From Desulforadius tongensis (GTDB taxonomy: Bacteria > Bacillota > Desulfotomaculia > Desulfotomaculales > Desulfohalotomaculaceae): DNA of 42,887 nt. Below the pieces are notes generated by a model that was not told where the DNA came from, ran no database searches, and saw only the letters and a list, made by a program, of their open reading frames with translations. The stretch is taken from NCBI RefSeq assembly GCF_016907915.1, contig NZ_JAFBCW010000023.1:1-42887 (forward strand), written 5' to 3'. The translations under genes and the position numbers were made by a program. This document shows positions 24,533 to 32,611 of this stretch, piece by piece. Each line of letters starts with the position of its first letter. Position 1 is the first letter of the stretch.

Positions 24533-25501
24533 TCAAGATGTTAAACTGCACCTGTAAGCTTCACGCAGCACACCCCTACCACCAAAGCTTTCTTTAAAGT
24601 TAAACAGCCGGGTATTTACCTTTGTGCCCCGGTTTTCAGTGGAAATACCCCAATCTAAATACGTAAAACCGTGCTTTTTACCCCACTCAATTAACCGGTA
24701 AAAAAGTAAATTCAGCGGGCGCAGTGACTGGTAGTTTTCATCTTGGGCAATGTAAAAACAATTTACCGCCCGCCTATTGAGAATAAACACCACCGTACCG
24801 GCTATCAGCTTTTCTTGGTTAAAAACACCGAAAAGTTTAATTTTTCCCTTAAACCGGTTCATTAAATCAATTATTTCGGCATAGGTATGAGTGGGTTTGG
24901 CTTGATGCCGTTCTTTTAAGTTGCGGGTTAAAATCAGCCAATAGGTTTTTACATCATCGGTTTCTCTAACTGTCAGGTTATTTTTTAATGCTTTACGCAC
25001 ATTTCTCAGTACAGTGCTTTTAGCCTTATTGTGGTTATAGTCCTGCAGCGGCACTGCTGTGGCCAGTTCCGTGTATGCCACCTTAAACCCATGGTAGCGG
25101 AGGGCATAATCTATTTCATCACAGGGCCACGTGTGATAAATCCGGGGTACCAGTTTTAATTCCACGGCATCAAAACCTTTTTGTTGGGCAAATTGCTTTA
25201 TTTCAGCCACTACTTCCAGCATGGAGTTGGTTTTAGTCTCATGCCCGATGATAATTCCCCCGTGGGATGCCCCGGGATGGGAATGCAAAACTTTTTTCTT
25301 CCCCTCTTTTTTCTCCGCCGCCGGCAGCACCGCCAGCAGATGCCCTTTATCGCTTAATATTAATAAAGAACGGTCATTAAACCTTTCCGGGGGATGATAA
25401 CTTAAGAACTCGCGCTGCTGCATAAAGGTTCCATTGCGAGAATTCTTAACAAAACTCTCCCACAGCGGGATATCCCCTTCTTCCAAATATTTAACTTTCA
25501 T
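24533..25501 (-). CDS. GNAT/FemAB-like acyltransferase
   Basis: 322 aa double-GNAT-fold protein related to FemAB and CelD/BioF2-type (Acetyltransf_6) transferases. The N-terminal part has WESFVKNSRNGTFMQQREFL. The C-terminal part carries LIAGTVVFILNRRAVNCFYI, LRPLNLLFYRLIEWGKKHGF and YLDWGISTENRGTKVNTRLF, then FKESFGG, all typical of this fold's acceptor site. Such enzymes move an amino acid from tRNA or an acyl group to an amine. Here the amine could be that of an aminated sugar. ATG at 25501 is preceded by AAAGGAG; the longer frame upstream overlaps the neighbour and lacks a site. Confidence 0.8.
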   Translation of the reverse strand: MKVKYLEEGDIPLWESFVKNSRNGTFMQQREFLSYHPPERFNDRSLLILSDKGHLLAVLPAAEKKEGKKKVLHSHPGASHGGIIIGHETKTNSMLEVVAEIKQFAQQKGFDAVELKLVPRIYHTWPCDEIDYALRYHGFKVAYTELATAVPLQDYNHNKAKSTVLRNVRKALKNNLTVRETDDVKTYWLILTRNLKERHQAKPTHTYAEIIDLMNRFKGKIKLFGVFNQEKLIAGTVVFILNRRAVNCFYIAQDENYQSLRPLNLLFYRLIEWGKKHGFTYLDWGISTENRGTKVNTRLFNFKESFGGRGVLREAYRCSLTS

Positions 25502-25512
25502 CTTTTTCTCCT

Positions 25513-26463
25513 TTACAGATATACGATTTGCTTTTTCAGCACTGAACTTTCTATTGCTTCCATCATTTTTATCACTCTTAAAGCACCGGCTCCCCCCGAG
25601 CGGGGCTGTTTTTTGCGGCGAACACAATTTAAAAAATGGGCGCACTGTCGTTGGAGCGGCTTTTCCACCGGTACGGCAACGTTTTGCACTCCAGCATTTG
25701 GCCGGAGGAAGGTCAACTTTGGGCCCGGTTTACGGGTATCATCAAATTCGGCCATCATTTCTGTACCAACAATATTAAGCCGGCGTATTTTTTGGGAGTA
25801 ATGCCAGTTATTATGAATGTGAACCAGGGTATGATCAGAAAAGCCACAGCTAACCAGCAGTATACCCATGGGTAAATCTTCATTCCATTTTATTCCTCTG
25901 GCAGAAACCCACACCGGCTTACTTTCCAGCAGATAAAACATGATGGTTAAATCATGTACTGTTAAATCCCAAAGCACGCTCACATCCTTCCGGTATACAC
26001 TGCAGTTTGTTCGTTCAAAGTTTAGGAATTTAATATCTCCAAAGGCACCCCGGCTAATGTGGTTTTTTAATATCTCCACCGCCGGGTGATATTCCATTAA
26101 ATGACCGGTCATTAAAATTTGTTTATTTTCCTGGGCCAGTCGAACCAGTTTTTCTGTATCTTTCATGTTAGTTGTGGTGGGTTTTTCAACCAGTACCGCT
26201 TTACCGTTAGTTAAACAATCAGCCGCTATTTCATAATGGGAGTGGGGTGGTGTAGCTATTATCACCGCCTGCACATCTGAATCATTTAACAGGGGATGAT
26301 AACTGCCAGTTACTTTAATGTGCGGAAATTTGGCAGCAACCATTTCCCGTACTGCCCGCTTTTGATCGCAAACGTACAGCAGGTTAGCTTCCGGCATGGC
26401 ATTTAACGTACGCAGGTAAGCGCTGCCCCATACCCCACATCCTATTAAAGCAATTCCAATCAT
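25513..26463 (-). CDS. Gfo/Idh/MocA sugar dehydrogenase, GnnA/WlbA-like
   Basis: 316 aa NAD(P)-dependent sugar oxidoreductase. The nucleotide-binding turn is IALIGCGVWGSAYLRTL. The family motif EKP appears in KAVLVEKPTTTN (catalytic lysine), and GHLMEYHPAVEIL and HDLTIMFYLL contain the active-site histidines. It would oxidise a sugar-nucleotide hydroxyl, most likely at C3, to a ketone, the substrate for the DegT enzyme at 21492. GGTGAT before the ATG. It is the first gene of the seven-gene run; no clear sigma-A promoter is seen upstream, which would fit control by a sporulation sigma factor. Confidence 0.88.
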   Translation of the reverse strand: MIGIALIGCGVWGSAYLRTLNAMPEANLLYVCDQKRAVREMVAAKFPHIKVTGSYHPLLNDSDVQAVIIATPPHSHYEIAADCLTNGKAVLVEKPTTTNMKDTEKLVRLAQENKQILMTGHLMEYHPAVEILKNHISRGAFGDIKFLNFERTNCSVYRKDVSVLWDLTVHDLTIMFYLLESKPVWVSARGIKWNEDLPMGILLVSCGFSDHTLVHIHNNWHYSQKIRRLNIVGTEMMAEFDDTRKPGPKLTFLRPNAGVQNVAVPVEKPLQRQCAHFLNCVRRKKQPRSGGAGALRVIKMMEAIESSVLKKQIVYL

Positions 26464-26636
26464 TTTTAATCACCACATTAACAAGTTCTTTTGTAGTATA
26501 TACTCGGGTAACTAAAATAGTGATATTTATTGCAATAATTTCCAAAAAATCAGTTAAAGTGGTCTGATAACAAGTTAAATTTTATGAATATTCCGGGAGA
26601 TTAATCATTTATTTATAGTGAGAGGAGTGTTGACAG

Positions 26637-27353
26637 ATGGGAAAAATAAAAAAACGTAGAAAACTGAAGAAGCGCAATAAAAAGATAAAAAATAATTATA
26701 CCGGGTCGGTACCGCAAACAGGTTCTAAAGTAAAGAAATTTATTCCGCCAAAAATGGAAACTACGGCGGTGGTTTTAGGGCCCAACGCCGGTTACGCAAA
26801 ACGGGTGAAAAAATTTGACACCAAGGCCGCTTTTGTACCACCAAGCTGTATTATTTCCAGGGAAACCACCGCAGCACCAAGGGCAGAGTTTTCATCTCCG
26901 TCCCCGCCAGAGCATAAACCCAGTCCCCCGCTCATTGGTCCCAATCCAAAAAAGCGCCGCAAAAAACCATTTGGAGATAATAAAGTTTTTGTACCTGCCA
27001 GCTGCATTATCAATCCTGTGTTTAAACAGTCAGTGAGCAGTTATGACTGGCGCAGTGTATTCCCCAAACCCATATGCCTGGAAAAGGTAGGCGAAATAAT
27101 TGGACCCACCATAAAGTTCCGCCATAAAAAGCAAAAAAAAATCGGCATTTCTTTTGTTCCCAGCAGCTGCATTATTAATACTCCGTTAAGGGCAGAAAAA
27201 ACCTGTACAGGTACAGGGGAACAAAAGGATGCCCTCCAGGCACTGGCCCAGCTCCCCCCCGCTTCTAAACAAAGGGCCGGAAATGGTTTGTACCTGATTA
27301 CCGCCGCTGTAATTATAATTGTTGTTTTAGCTATTCTTATGACTAATAGTTAA
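26637..27353 (+). CDS. repeat protein with FVPxSCII units and C-terminal membrane anchor
   Basis: 238 aa protein unlike any family I know. A very basic N-terminus (GKIKKRRKLKKRNKKIKNN) is followed by three imperfect units, each made of a GPN/GPT turn, a Lys/Arg cluster and the octapeptide FVP-x-SCII: residues 48-73 (FVPPSCII), 101-125 (FVPASCII) and 156-180 (FVPSSCII). A single C-terminal helix (LYLITAAVIIIVVLAILM, about 218-235) makes it a tail-anchored protein with the repeats probably on the cytoplasmic side. AGGAG nine nt before ATG. It diverges from the glycan run, sharing a 173-bp intergenic region; a spore-structure role is only an inference. Confidence 0.8.
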   Translation: MGKIKKRRKLKKRNKKIKNNYTGSVPQTGSKVKKFIPPKMETTAVVLGPNAGYAKRVKKFDTKAAFVPPSCIISRETTAAPRAEFSSPSPPEHKPSPPLIGPNPKKRRKKPFGDNKVFVPASCIINPVFKQSVSSYDWRSVFPKPICLEKVGEIIGPTIKFRHKKQKKIGISFVPSSCIINTPLRAEKTCTGTGEQKDALQALAQLPPASKQRAGNGLYLITAAVIIIVVLAILMTNS

Positions 27354-27366
27354 TCAATGAAGTAAA

Positions 27367-27398
27367 AACCCGGGGTTCTAAAATTAGAATCCCGGGTT
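27367..27398. terminator. bidirectional terminator
   Basis: 14-bp stem with one wobble, AACCCGGGGTTCTA against TAGAATCCCGGGTT, with A-rich left and T-rich right flanks, between the convergent repeat-protein and symporter genes. Confidence 0.85.
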
Positions 27399-27425
27399 TA
27401 ATAATTCTTGAAAATGTTATCTTAC

Positions 27426-28679
27426 TTATACCACAGCATTTTCAGATGGGCCTGTTGTTTCTAAATCCGTTTCCCCTAATTCACCTTCCCACCTGGAAAC
27501 CACCAGGGCAGCAACTGCGTCACCTATTACATTCAAGCTGGTGCGGGCCATGTCCAGCACCCGGTCTATACCGGCCACCAGTGCTATACCCTCTAGGGGC
27601 AGGTTAACTGAAGTAAATACCATGGTCATAACCACCAGCCCCATGGAGGGAACGCCTACACAGCCAATGGAGGCCAGTACAGCCATCAGCAGAATGGTTA
27701 ACTGTTCACTGCCGGTTAAGCCCAAGCCGTATATTTGGGCCACAAACACGGCGGAAAGTCCCAGGTAAATGGCTGTACCATCCATGTTAATTGTGTTCCC
27801 CAAGGGAATAACAAAACTGCTGACGTCTTTAGATGCCCCCAATTTCCTGACAGCTCGCATGTTAAGCGGCAGGGCAGCGGCACTGGTACAGGTTGTAAAG
27901 GCTACCAGTAACGGTTCTGTTATAACGGCAAAGAATTCTTTTAAGTTCTTTTTGGCCACCAGTTTAACAGAAACAAGATACACCAGTACCACATGAACAG
28001 CAGATATGATATACATGGCAGCAATTACTTTTATTAAAGGCAGTAAAACTTTGGGACCGTACTGGGCCACTGTGTAAGAAACCAGGGCAAATACACCAAT
28101 TGGAGCATAACTCATAATAATGTTGGTTAGTTTAATCATGGTTTCTGTTACCAGTTCAAAGAGATTTAGTAAGGGCTTTCCCCTTTCGCCCAGGGAGTTT
28201 AATGCAAAACCAAAGAAAATGGCAAATAGTATAATCTGCAGCAGGTTACCTTCGGCAAAGGCCTGCACCGGGTTAATGGGAACAATGTTTAACAGTGTAT
28301 CCACCATGCCGGGGGGATCAACTTTTTTGGCTTCTAAACCTTCCGGAGACAAGTTTAAACCCACACCCGGCTCAAGTATATTGGCAAAAAACAAGCCCAA
28401 CCCTATAGCCACCGCTGTGGTTCCAAAATACCAAAAGAGGGTTTTGGATGCCACGCTGCCCAGCTTGCGGGCGTCTCCCATGCTGGCGGCACCGGCCACC
28501 AGAGAGGCAAATACCAGGGGAATAACTATCATTCTAATTAAGCGAATAAACAAATCCCCAAAGGGTTTTATAAAGTCTAAATTCCAACCGGCCATTTGAA
28601 CAATAATTCCCAAAACAACACCGGCAATTAAAGCCAAACTCATTTTAACCGGTAATCCCATTTTCTCTTTTTGTGTCAT
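27426..28679 (-). CDS. dicarboxylate/amino acid:cation symporter (DAACS)
   Basis: 417 aa, eight hydrophobic helices and two re-entrant loops of the GltP/DctA family. Hallmarks are FTTCTSAAALPLNMR (hairpin 1, normally SSAATLP), NMDGTAIY (TM7 cation site) and GCVGVPSMGLV (hairpin 2). DRVLDMARTSLNVIGDAVA matches the TM8 substrate region with a conserved Asp-Arg. The likely substrate is glutamate, aspartate or a C4-dicarboxylate taken up with H+ or Na+. GGGGG four to five nt before ATG. It is monocistronic between two terminators. Confidence 0.92.
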   Translation of the reverse strand: MTQKEKMGLPVKMSLALIAGVVLGIIVQMAGWNLDFIKPFGDLFIRLIRMIVIPLVFASLVAGAASMGDARKLGSVASKTLFWYFGTTAVAIGLGLFFANILEPGVGLNLSPEGLEAKKVDPPGMVDTLLNIVPINPVQAFAEGNLLQIILFAIFFGFALNSLGERGKPLLNLFELVTETMIKLTNIIMSYAPIGVFALVSYTVAQYGPKVLLPLIKVIAAMYIISAVHVVLVYLVSVKLVAKKNLKEFFAVITEPLLVAFTTCTSAAALPLNMRAVRKLGASKDVSSFVIPLGNTINMDGTAIYLGLSAVFVAQIYGLGLTGSEQLTILLMAVLASIGCVGVPSMGLVVMTMVFTSVNLPLEGIALVAGIDRVLDMARTSLNVIGDAVAALVVSRWEGELGETDLETTGPSENAVV

Positions 28680-28811
28680 AATTTACCCCCAATGCAGCAT
28701 ATTTTACTTTATCTTATTTTGTCGAGCAAAATACAGTATACAGTTCTGCGCTAATTACAAATATCCTTTTGTTATTTATTGTGTATACAAAATACTTATA
28801 GTATAAAAAAG

Positions 28812-28847
28812 CCCGCCGCTCCTTTTTTAAAGGATCACTGCGGCGGG
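28812..28847 (-). terminator. terminator of the thi operon
   Basis: CCCGCCGC/GCGGCGGG 8-bp stem with an inner TCCTTT/AAAGGA stem, followed on the minus strand by GCTTTTTTATAC. Confidence 0.85.
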
Positions 28848-28860
28848 TTTATTTGCTTTA

Positions 28861-29613
28861 TTAAGCATCAATGCTCTTTAAAATTTTTTCTTTGATTTTT
28901 ACAAAATGGGCACCGGTGATCATACCGGGAATACGGGGTCTGGCCAGCGGTACATCAACCTCCAGTTTTATTCTGCCCGGCCGCTGGGACAATACATAAA
29001 TTTTATCTGATAGGTATACAGCCTCTTCCACATCGTGGGTAATAAATAACACCGTTCTTTTAAACCGATGCCAAACCTGCAGCAGCCAGGACTGCATTTT
29101 AAACCTTGTAATGGCATCCAGTGCCCCAAAGGGCTCATCCAGGAGCAAAATATCTTTTTTAGCCAGCACTGTGCGCATTAAAGCGGCCCGCTGGCGCATA
29201 CCCCCGGACAGTTCCCATGGATACCGCCGCTCAAAACCTTTCAGCCCAAAGACATCCATTAAACCCATAGCCTCTCGCACTGCATCAGCGGTGGAAACTC
29301 CGGCCAGTTTTAACGGCAGTATTACATTGTCAATTACCCTGCGCCAGGGCAGCAGCAGATCTTTTTGGGGCATGTAGCTTATTAAATCACCGGGCTTAGT
29401 TTTTTCCTCGCCTTCCAGCAGAATGCTGCCGCTGTCTTGTTTTACCAAACCGCAAATGATATTAAACAAAGTGCTTTTGCCGCAGCCGCTGGGCCCCACC
29501 AGGCTGACAAACTGGTTACCCCTTACTTCCAACGATATCTGCTCCAGTACCGGCAGCGGGCCTTCTTTAGTGCTGTAACTTTTTGTTACTTCAACCAGTT
29601 TTAGTTTTGACAT
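28861..29613 (-). CDS. thiZ: ThiZ-like ABC transporter ATPase
   Basis: 250 aa ATPase of the nitrate/taurine/pyrimidine uptake type. Walker A is GPSGCGKST, the Q-loop lies in ISYMPQKDLLLPW, the ABC signature is LSGGMRQRAALMR, Walker B is ILLLDEPFGALD and the switch histidine is in FITHDVEEA. It powers uptake through the permease at 30626. It is the last gene of the TPP-riboswitch operon, which supports a hydroxymethylpyrimidine or formylaminopyrimidine substrate rather than taurine or nitrate. AAGGAG before ATG. Confidence 0.88.
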   Translation of the reverse strand: MSKLKLVEVTKSYSTKEGPLPVLEQISLEVRGNQFVSLVGPSGCGKSTLFNIICGLVKQDSGSILLEGEEKTKPGDLISYMPQKDLLLPWRRVIDNVILPLKLAGVSTADAVREAMGLMDVFGLKGFERRYPWELSGGMRQRAALMRTVLAKKDILLLDEPFGALDAITRFKMQSWLLQVWHRFKRTVLFITHDVEEAVYLSDKIYVLSQRPGRIKLEVDVPLARPRIPGMITGAHFVKIKEKILKSIDA

Positions 29614-29625
29614 AACTGCTCCTTT

Positions 29626-30621
29626 TTAGGGTAGAAAATCATTGGTAAAGGCTTTATCCACAGCTATCATTTCCGGCAGCAGACCCCAGCGGTACATCCA
29701 CCGGGTGTAATTTTCCCACACCTCTTTCTTTTGTTCACCCCACCTGGGCGCATCATCCCGGTACCTGGTACTCAACCATTTCTGGCTGGCCACCACCAGC
29801 TCTTTATCCAATTCCGGGGCATGTTTTAACAGTATTTCTGCTGCCTCTTCAGGGTGTTCAATGGCAAATTGATAACCCTTTGCTGTGGCAGCCATAAATT
29901 TTTTCACCAGTTCCGGGTTATCCGCTATTGTCTTTTCACTGCTGATCAGCACCGGGGTGTAGTAATCCAAAGCAGGATGCAGGTCCTTTAACATCATTAC
30001 GTTAAGGGGTATTCCCCGGCGCTGGGCTTCCACACCGTCCCAACCGTAATATATCCAGGTAAAGTCAACATCCCGCCCAATGACACTGAAAAAGTCCGCT
30101 TGACCAATGTTAATGAACTGCACTTTGTTAAAATCAGCACCGGCATTTTCCATGATGGCCTTGATAACCGCCTCTTCGGTGGGTGACCCCCAGCCGCCAT
30201 AGCGCCTGCCCTCTAAATCTTTCGGTGTGGTGATGTTATCTTCTTTTTTAGAGGCCAAACCAGAGGTGTTATGCTGAATTACCGCAGCAATTGACACCAC
30301 CGGCACTCCATTGGCCCTGGCCATGGTTACATCTTCCTGGTAACTGACACCAAAATCCACCTTATTGGTGGCCACCAGCTGGGTGGTGCCGCCTTCGGCG
30401 GGTGAAATTATTTCTACATCCAATCCCTGCTCTTTATACCAGCCCTTTTCCAGAGCAGCATACAGTCCGGTATGGTTGGTGTTGGGCACCCAGTCCAGCA
30501 TTACCGTCACCTTTTCCAGCGGCTTTTCGCCCTGTTCTTTAACCTGGTTTTCCTGCCGCCCGCAGGCAGCCAGCCCAACAACCAGCAGTAAACTTAATAC
30601 CACCGCAATAATCTTTCTCAT
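29626..30621 (-). CDS. thiY: ThiY-like pyrimidine-binding lipoprotein
   Basis: 331 aa with a lipoprotein signal peptide (VLSLLLVVGLAAC, Cys20 lipidated). The mature domain is of the NMT1/THI5 type: VTVMLDWVPNTNHTGLYAAL is the family's N-terminal signature, with EGGTTQLVATNKVDFGVSYQ following. ThiY binds the thiamine pyrimidine precursor N-formyl-4-amino-5-aminomethyl-2-methylpyrimidine or its relatives. Coupled with the permease (4 nt from it) and ATPase, and regulated by the TPP riboswitch upstream. Confidence 0.9.
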   Translation of the reverse strand: MRKIIAVVLSLLLVVGLAACGRQENQVKEQGEKPLEKVTVMLDWVPNTNHTGLYAALEKGWYKEQGLDVEIISPAEGGTTQLVATNKVDFGVSYQEDVTMARANGVPVVSIAAVIQHNTSGLASKKEDNITTPKDLEGRRYGGWGSPTEEAVIKAIMENAGADFNKVQFINIGQADFFSVIGRDVDFTWIYYGWDGVEAQRRGIPLNVMMLKDLHPALDYYTPVLISSEKTIADNPELVKKFMAATAKGYQFAIEHPEEAAEILLKHAPELDKELVVASQKWLSTRYRDDAPRWGEQKKEVWENYTRWMYRWGLLPEMIAVDKAFTNDFLP

Positions 30622-30625
30622 AATT

Positions 30626-31378
30626 TTACTCCCCCTTTTTGTAATGCCAGGGTATTACCAGCCTGCCAATCACTTCTATAATCATAAACAACAGCACACT
30701 TAACAGCGATACTACAATAATGGCAGAAAACAGCCGGTCGTACTGGTATGAGTGCATGGCCCGGGTCATAAAAAGCCCCAGCCCTTTGGCAGCCCCCAGC
30801 CACTCGCCAATTACCGCTCCCATAATACTGTATGTACCGGCAATTTTTAACCCGGCAAAAAAAGACGGCAGTGCCGCCGGCAGCTTTACTTCTTTAATAA
30901 TTTGCCAGGTGCTGGCTCCCATCACCCGCAGCAGGTTAACCATATCCCGGTCTACCGCTTCCATTCCCTGGATAACGCTCACCACCAGCGGGAAAAAACA
31001 TACCAAAGCTACAACTATAACCTTTGGCAAAAGCCCATACCCAAACCAAATGATAAACAGCGGAGCCACAGAAATGATGGGTATGGTTTGGGATATGACT
31101 AATAAAGGATAAATGCCTTGGCGCAGCACCGGTGATATATCCATTAACACCGCCAGTAAAAGTGCCACCGCTATGGCCAGCGCGAATCCCACCACCGCCG
31201 CCAGCAGGGTATACCGGCCGTGCTCCACCAGCAGCGGCAGCATTCCCGGAAACGCTGCCGCAATATCGCTGGGGGCGGGCAGCAGCCATTTTTCCTTCCC
31301 CGTAAAATACACATAACTTTCCCACAGCAGCAGAAACCCGGCAGTAAATATCAGCGGATAGCGATATTTAACACCCAT
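30626..31378 (-). CDS. thiX: ThiX-like ABC transporter permease
   Basis: 250 aa, about six helices. The cytoplasmic EAA loop is LLRVMGASTWQIIKEVKLPA, which couples to the ATPase, followed by GLKIAGTYSIMGAVIGEWLG. The N-terminal helix FTAGFLLLWESYVYF and the mid-protein IVVALVCFFPLVVSV fit the SsuC/TauC/ThiX permease group. AAGGGCGG before ATG; the gene begins 8 nt after the MTH1187-type gene ends. Confidence 0.9.
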   Translation of the reverse strand: MGVKYRYPLIFTAGFLLLWESYVYFTGKEKWLLPAPSDIAAAFPGMLPLLVEHGRYTLLAAVVGFALAIAVALLLAVLMDISPVLRQGIYPLLVISQTIPIISVAPLFIIWFGYGLLPKVIVVALVCFFPLVVSVIQGMEAVDRDMVNLLRVMGASTWQIIKEVKLPAALPSFFAGLKIAGTYSIMGAVIGEWLGAAKGLGLFMTRAMHSYQYDRLFSAIIVVSLLSVLLFMIIEVIGRLVIPWHYKKGE

Positions 31379-31386
31379 AGCCGCCC

Positions 31387-31674
31387 TTACCTGTATTTGT
31401 AAATCTTTTCTTCCATGGTAACCCCGCCGGGAGCATAATCTATTTTAATTATCGTCATCACCCTGCCGGCCCCGGCATCTATACAGGCCTGCTGGGCCTG
31501 CTTAACAACCTCCAGAAGCTGGTCTAATTCACCTTCCATGGTTGTTTCCATAGGGCCCACTTCATATTTAACTCCTGATTTCTGCACCACTTCAATGGCT
31601 TTATCCACCACAGCATAGGTATCTTCACCGGGTACCTGGGGTATTACTTGAAAACTGACATTAATACTGGGCAA
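31387..31674 (-). CDS. MTH1187/YqgV-family thiamine-binding protein
   Basis: 95 aa ferredoxin-like fold protein. PSINVSFQVIPQVPGEDTYA, then VGPMETTMEGELDQLLEVV, is the family pattern; members bind thiamine or a precursor and occur in TPP-riboswitch operons. TTG start with AAGGGGGG upstream, 2 nt after the thiN stop, so the two are coupled. Confidence 0.88.
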   Translation of the reverse strand: MPSINVSFQVIPQVPGEDTYAVVDKAIEVVQKSGVKYEVGPMETTMEGELDQLLEVVKQAQQACIDAGAGRVMTIIKIDYAPGGVTMEEKIYKYR

Positions 31675-31676
31675 AT

Positions 31677-32324
31677 TTATCCCCCCTTATTCCATACTCT
31701 AATCATCAATAAAATGCCCTCTCTTACAGTTATGGCGGCGGTGGAACCGGTTAATTCATTGCTGATACCAAAGGGATGGCCGATATTAAAACTGCGGTCA
31801 ACCAGTTCCCACTTTAAACCTGTACTGAACACACCGGTTACTTCACTGGTAAGCGGGATTAGCGACACCAAATCGCCGGTTTCTCCTTTTATTTCCCCGG
31901 GCAGCTGCGGTGTAACCAGGGAAATGCGGTGCTGTTCATCAATAATGGTACCCCGCACCCCCAGTTTTGCTGCCGCCACCAGCAGGTGAACATTGGCCAG
32001 GGTATGGTCCAACCTGCCCCCGGTGGCACCCAACAGCAGTATTTCTTTAGAGCCGGCCTTTACTGCTTCCCGTATGGCCAGTTCTGTATCCACCTCATCC
32101 TTTTCTGTGGGGTAATAACAAATAACAGTCCCTTTGCCCTGGTAATAATTTAATAATTCTAACTGCACTGAATCCATATCTCCAATAATCAAATTGGGAA
32201 TTAACCCCATGGCACGGGCGTGCCTTGTTCCTCCGTCAGCACATATTATGTAACTTTTATCGGGTATCAATTTTTTCAGTGCTTGATAATCCTGTATTTC
32301 TCCACCGGCAAAAATAACAGCCAT
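31677..32324 (-). CDS. thiN: thiamine pyrophosphokinase
   Basis: 215 aa. Converts thiamine plus ATP to TPP and AMP. CADGGTRHARAMGLIPNLII is followed by GDMDS, with Asp residues for metal and ATP binding, and GATGGRLDHTLANVHLL is the thiamine-side motif; NELTGSTAAITVREGILLMI closes the C-terminal domain. ATG at 32324 is preferred over GTG at 32333 because GAGGTGAT lies just upstream. First gene of the operon and directly behind the riboswitch terminator. Confidence 0.93.
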   Translation of the reverse strand: MAVIFAGGEIQDYQALKKLIPDKSYIICADGGTRHARAMGLIPNLIIGDMDSVQLELLNYYQGKGTVICYYPTEKDEVDTELAIREAVKAGSKEILLLGATGGRLDHTLANVHLLVAAAKLGVRGTIIDEQHRISLVTPQLPGEIKGETGDLVSLIPLTSEVTGVFSTGLKWELVDRSFNIGHPFGISNELTGSTAAITVREGILLMIRVWNKGG

Positions 32325-32350
32325 TAATATCACCTCAGATAATTAAAAAA

Positions 32351-32373
32351 GTACACCCGCAGTTCAGGTGTAC
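32351..32373 (-). terminator. riboswitch-controlled attenuator
   Basis: On the minus strand GTACACC-TGAACTGCG-GGTGTAC, a perfect 7-bp stem directly followed by six T, lies between the TPP aptamer and thiN. TPP binding should favour this hairpin and stop transcription. Confidence 0.85.
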
Positions 32374-32390
32374 GTAAAAATACACTTTAT

Positions 32391-32478
32391 CCTTCCCTAC
32401 GCGGGCATTACCCCGATCAGGTTTTAAGGGTCTGGTGCTCACTAGCCCACTCTCAGCCTATAACATAGACTCCCCCAG
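32391..32478 (-). ncRNA. TPP riboswitch aptamer
   Basis: On the minus strand the conserved thi-box elements occur in order: GGGGGAGTC, GGCTGAGAGTGG, ACCCTTAAAACCTGATC, GGGGTAATGCCC and GCGTAGGGAAGG. This is the TPP aptamer core (CTGAGA, ACCTGATC and GCGTAGGGAA). It is followed 18 nt later by the attenuator and then by the thiN-thiXYZ operon. Confidence 0.95.
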
Positions 32479-32505
32479 AACTTATTCAATTACAGCCACA
32501 GTAGT

Positions 32506-32534
32506 ATTTTACTACTTAAGATATGTTATGACAA
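32506..32534 (-). promoter_or_regulatory. sigma-A promoter of the thi operon
   Basis: On the minus strand TTGTCA (32534-32529), 17 nt, TAAAAT (32511-32506). The start site falls about 20 nt before the aptamer. Confidence 0.75.
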
Positions 32535-32611
32535 TAAGTATCTTCTAAATTTATGTTACCTTTTTCCATATTTATACATATGCTGATATAAAAAAAGCGG
32601 GAGTGATAACT

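Noticed and set aside
28120-28599. 159-codon plus-strand open frame
   Set aside because: Antisense to the DAACS symporter, whose hairpin and NMDGT motifs are clear.
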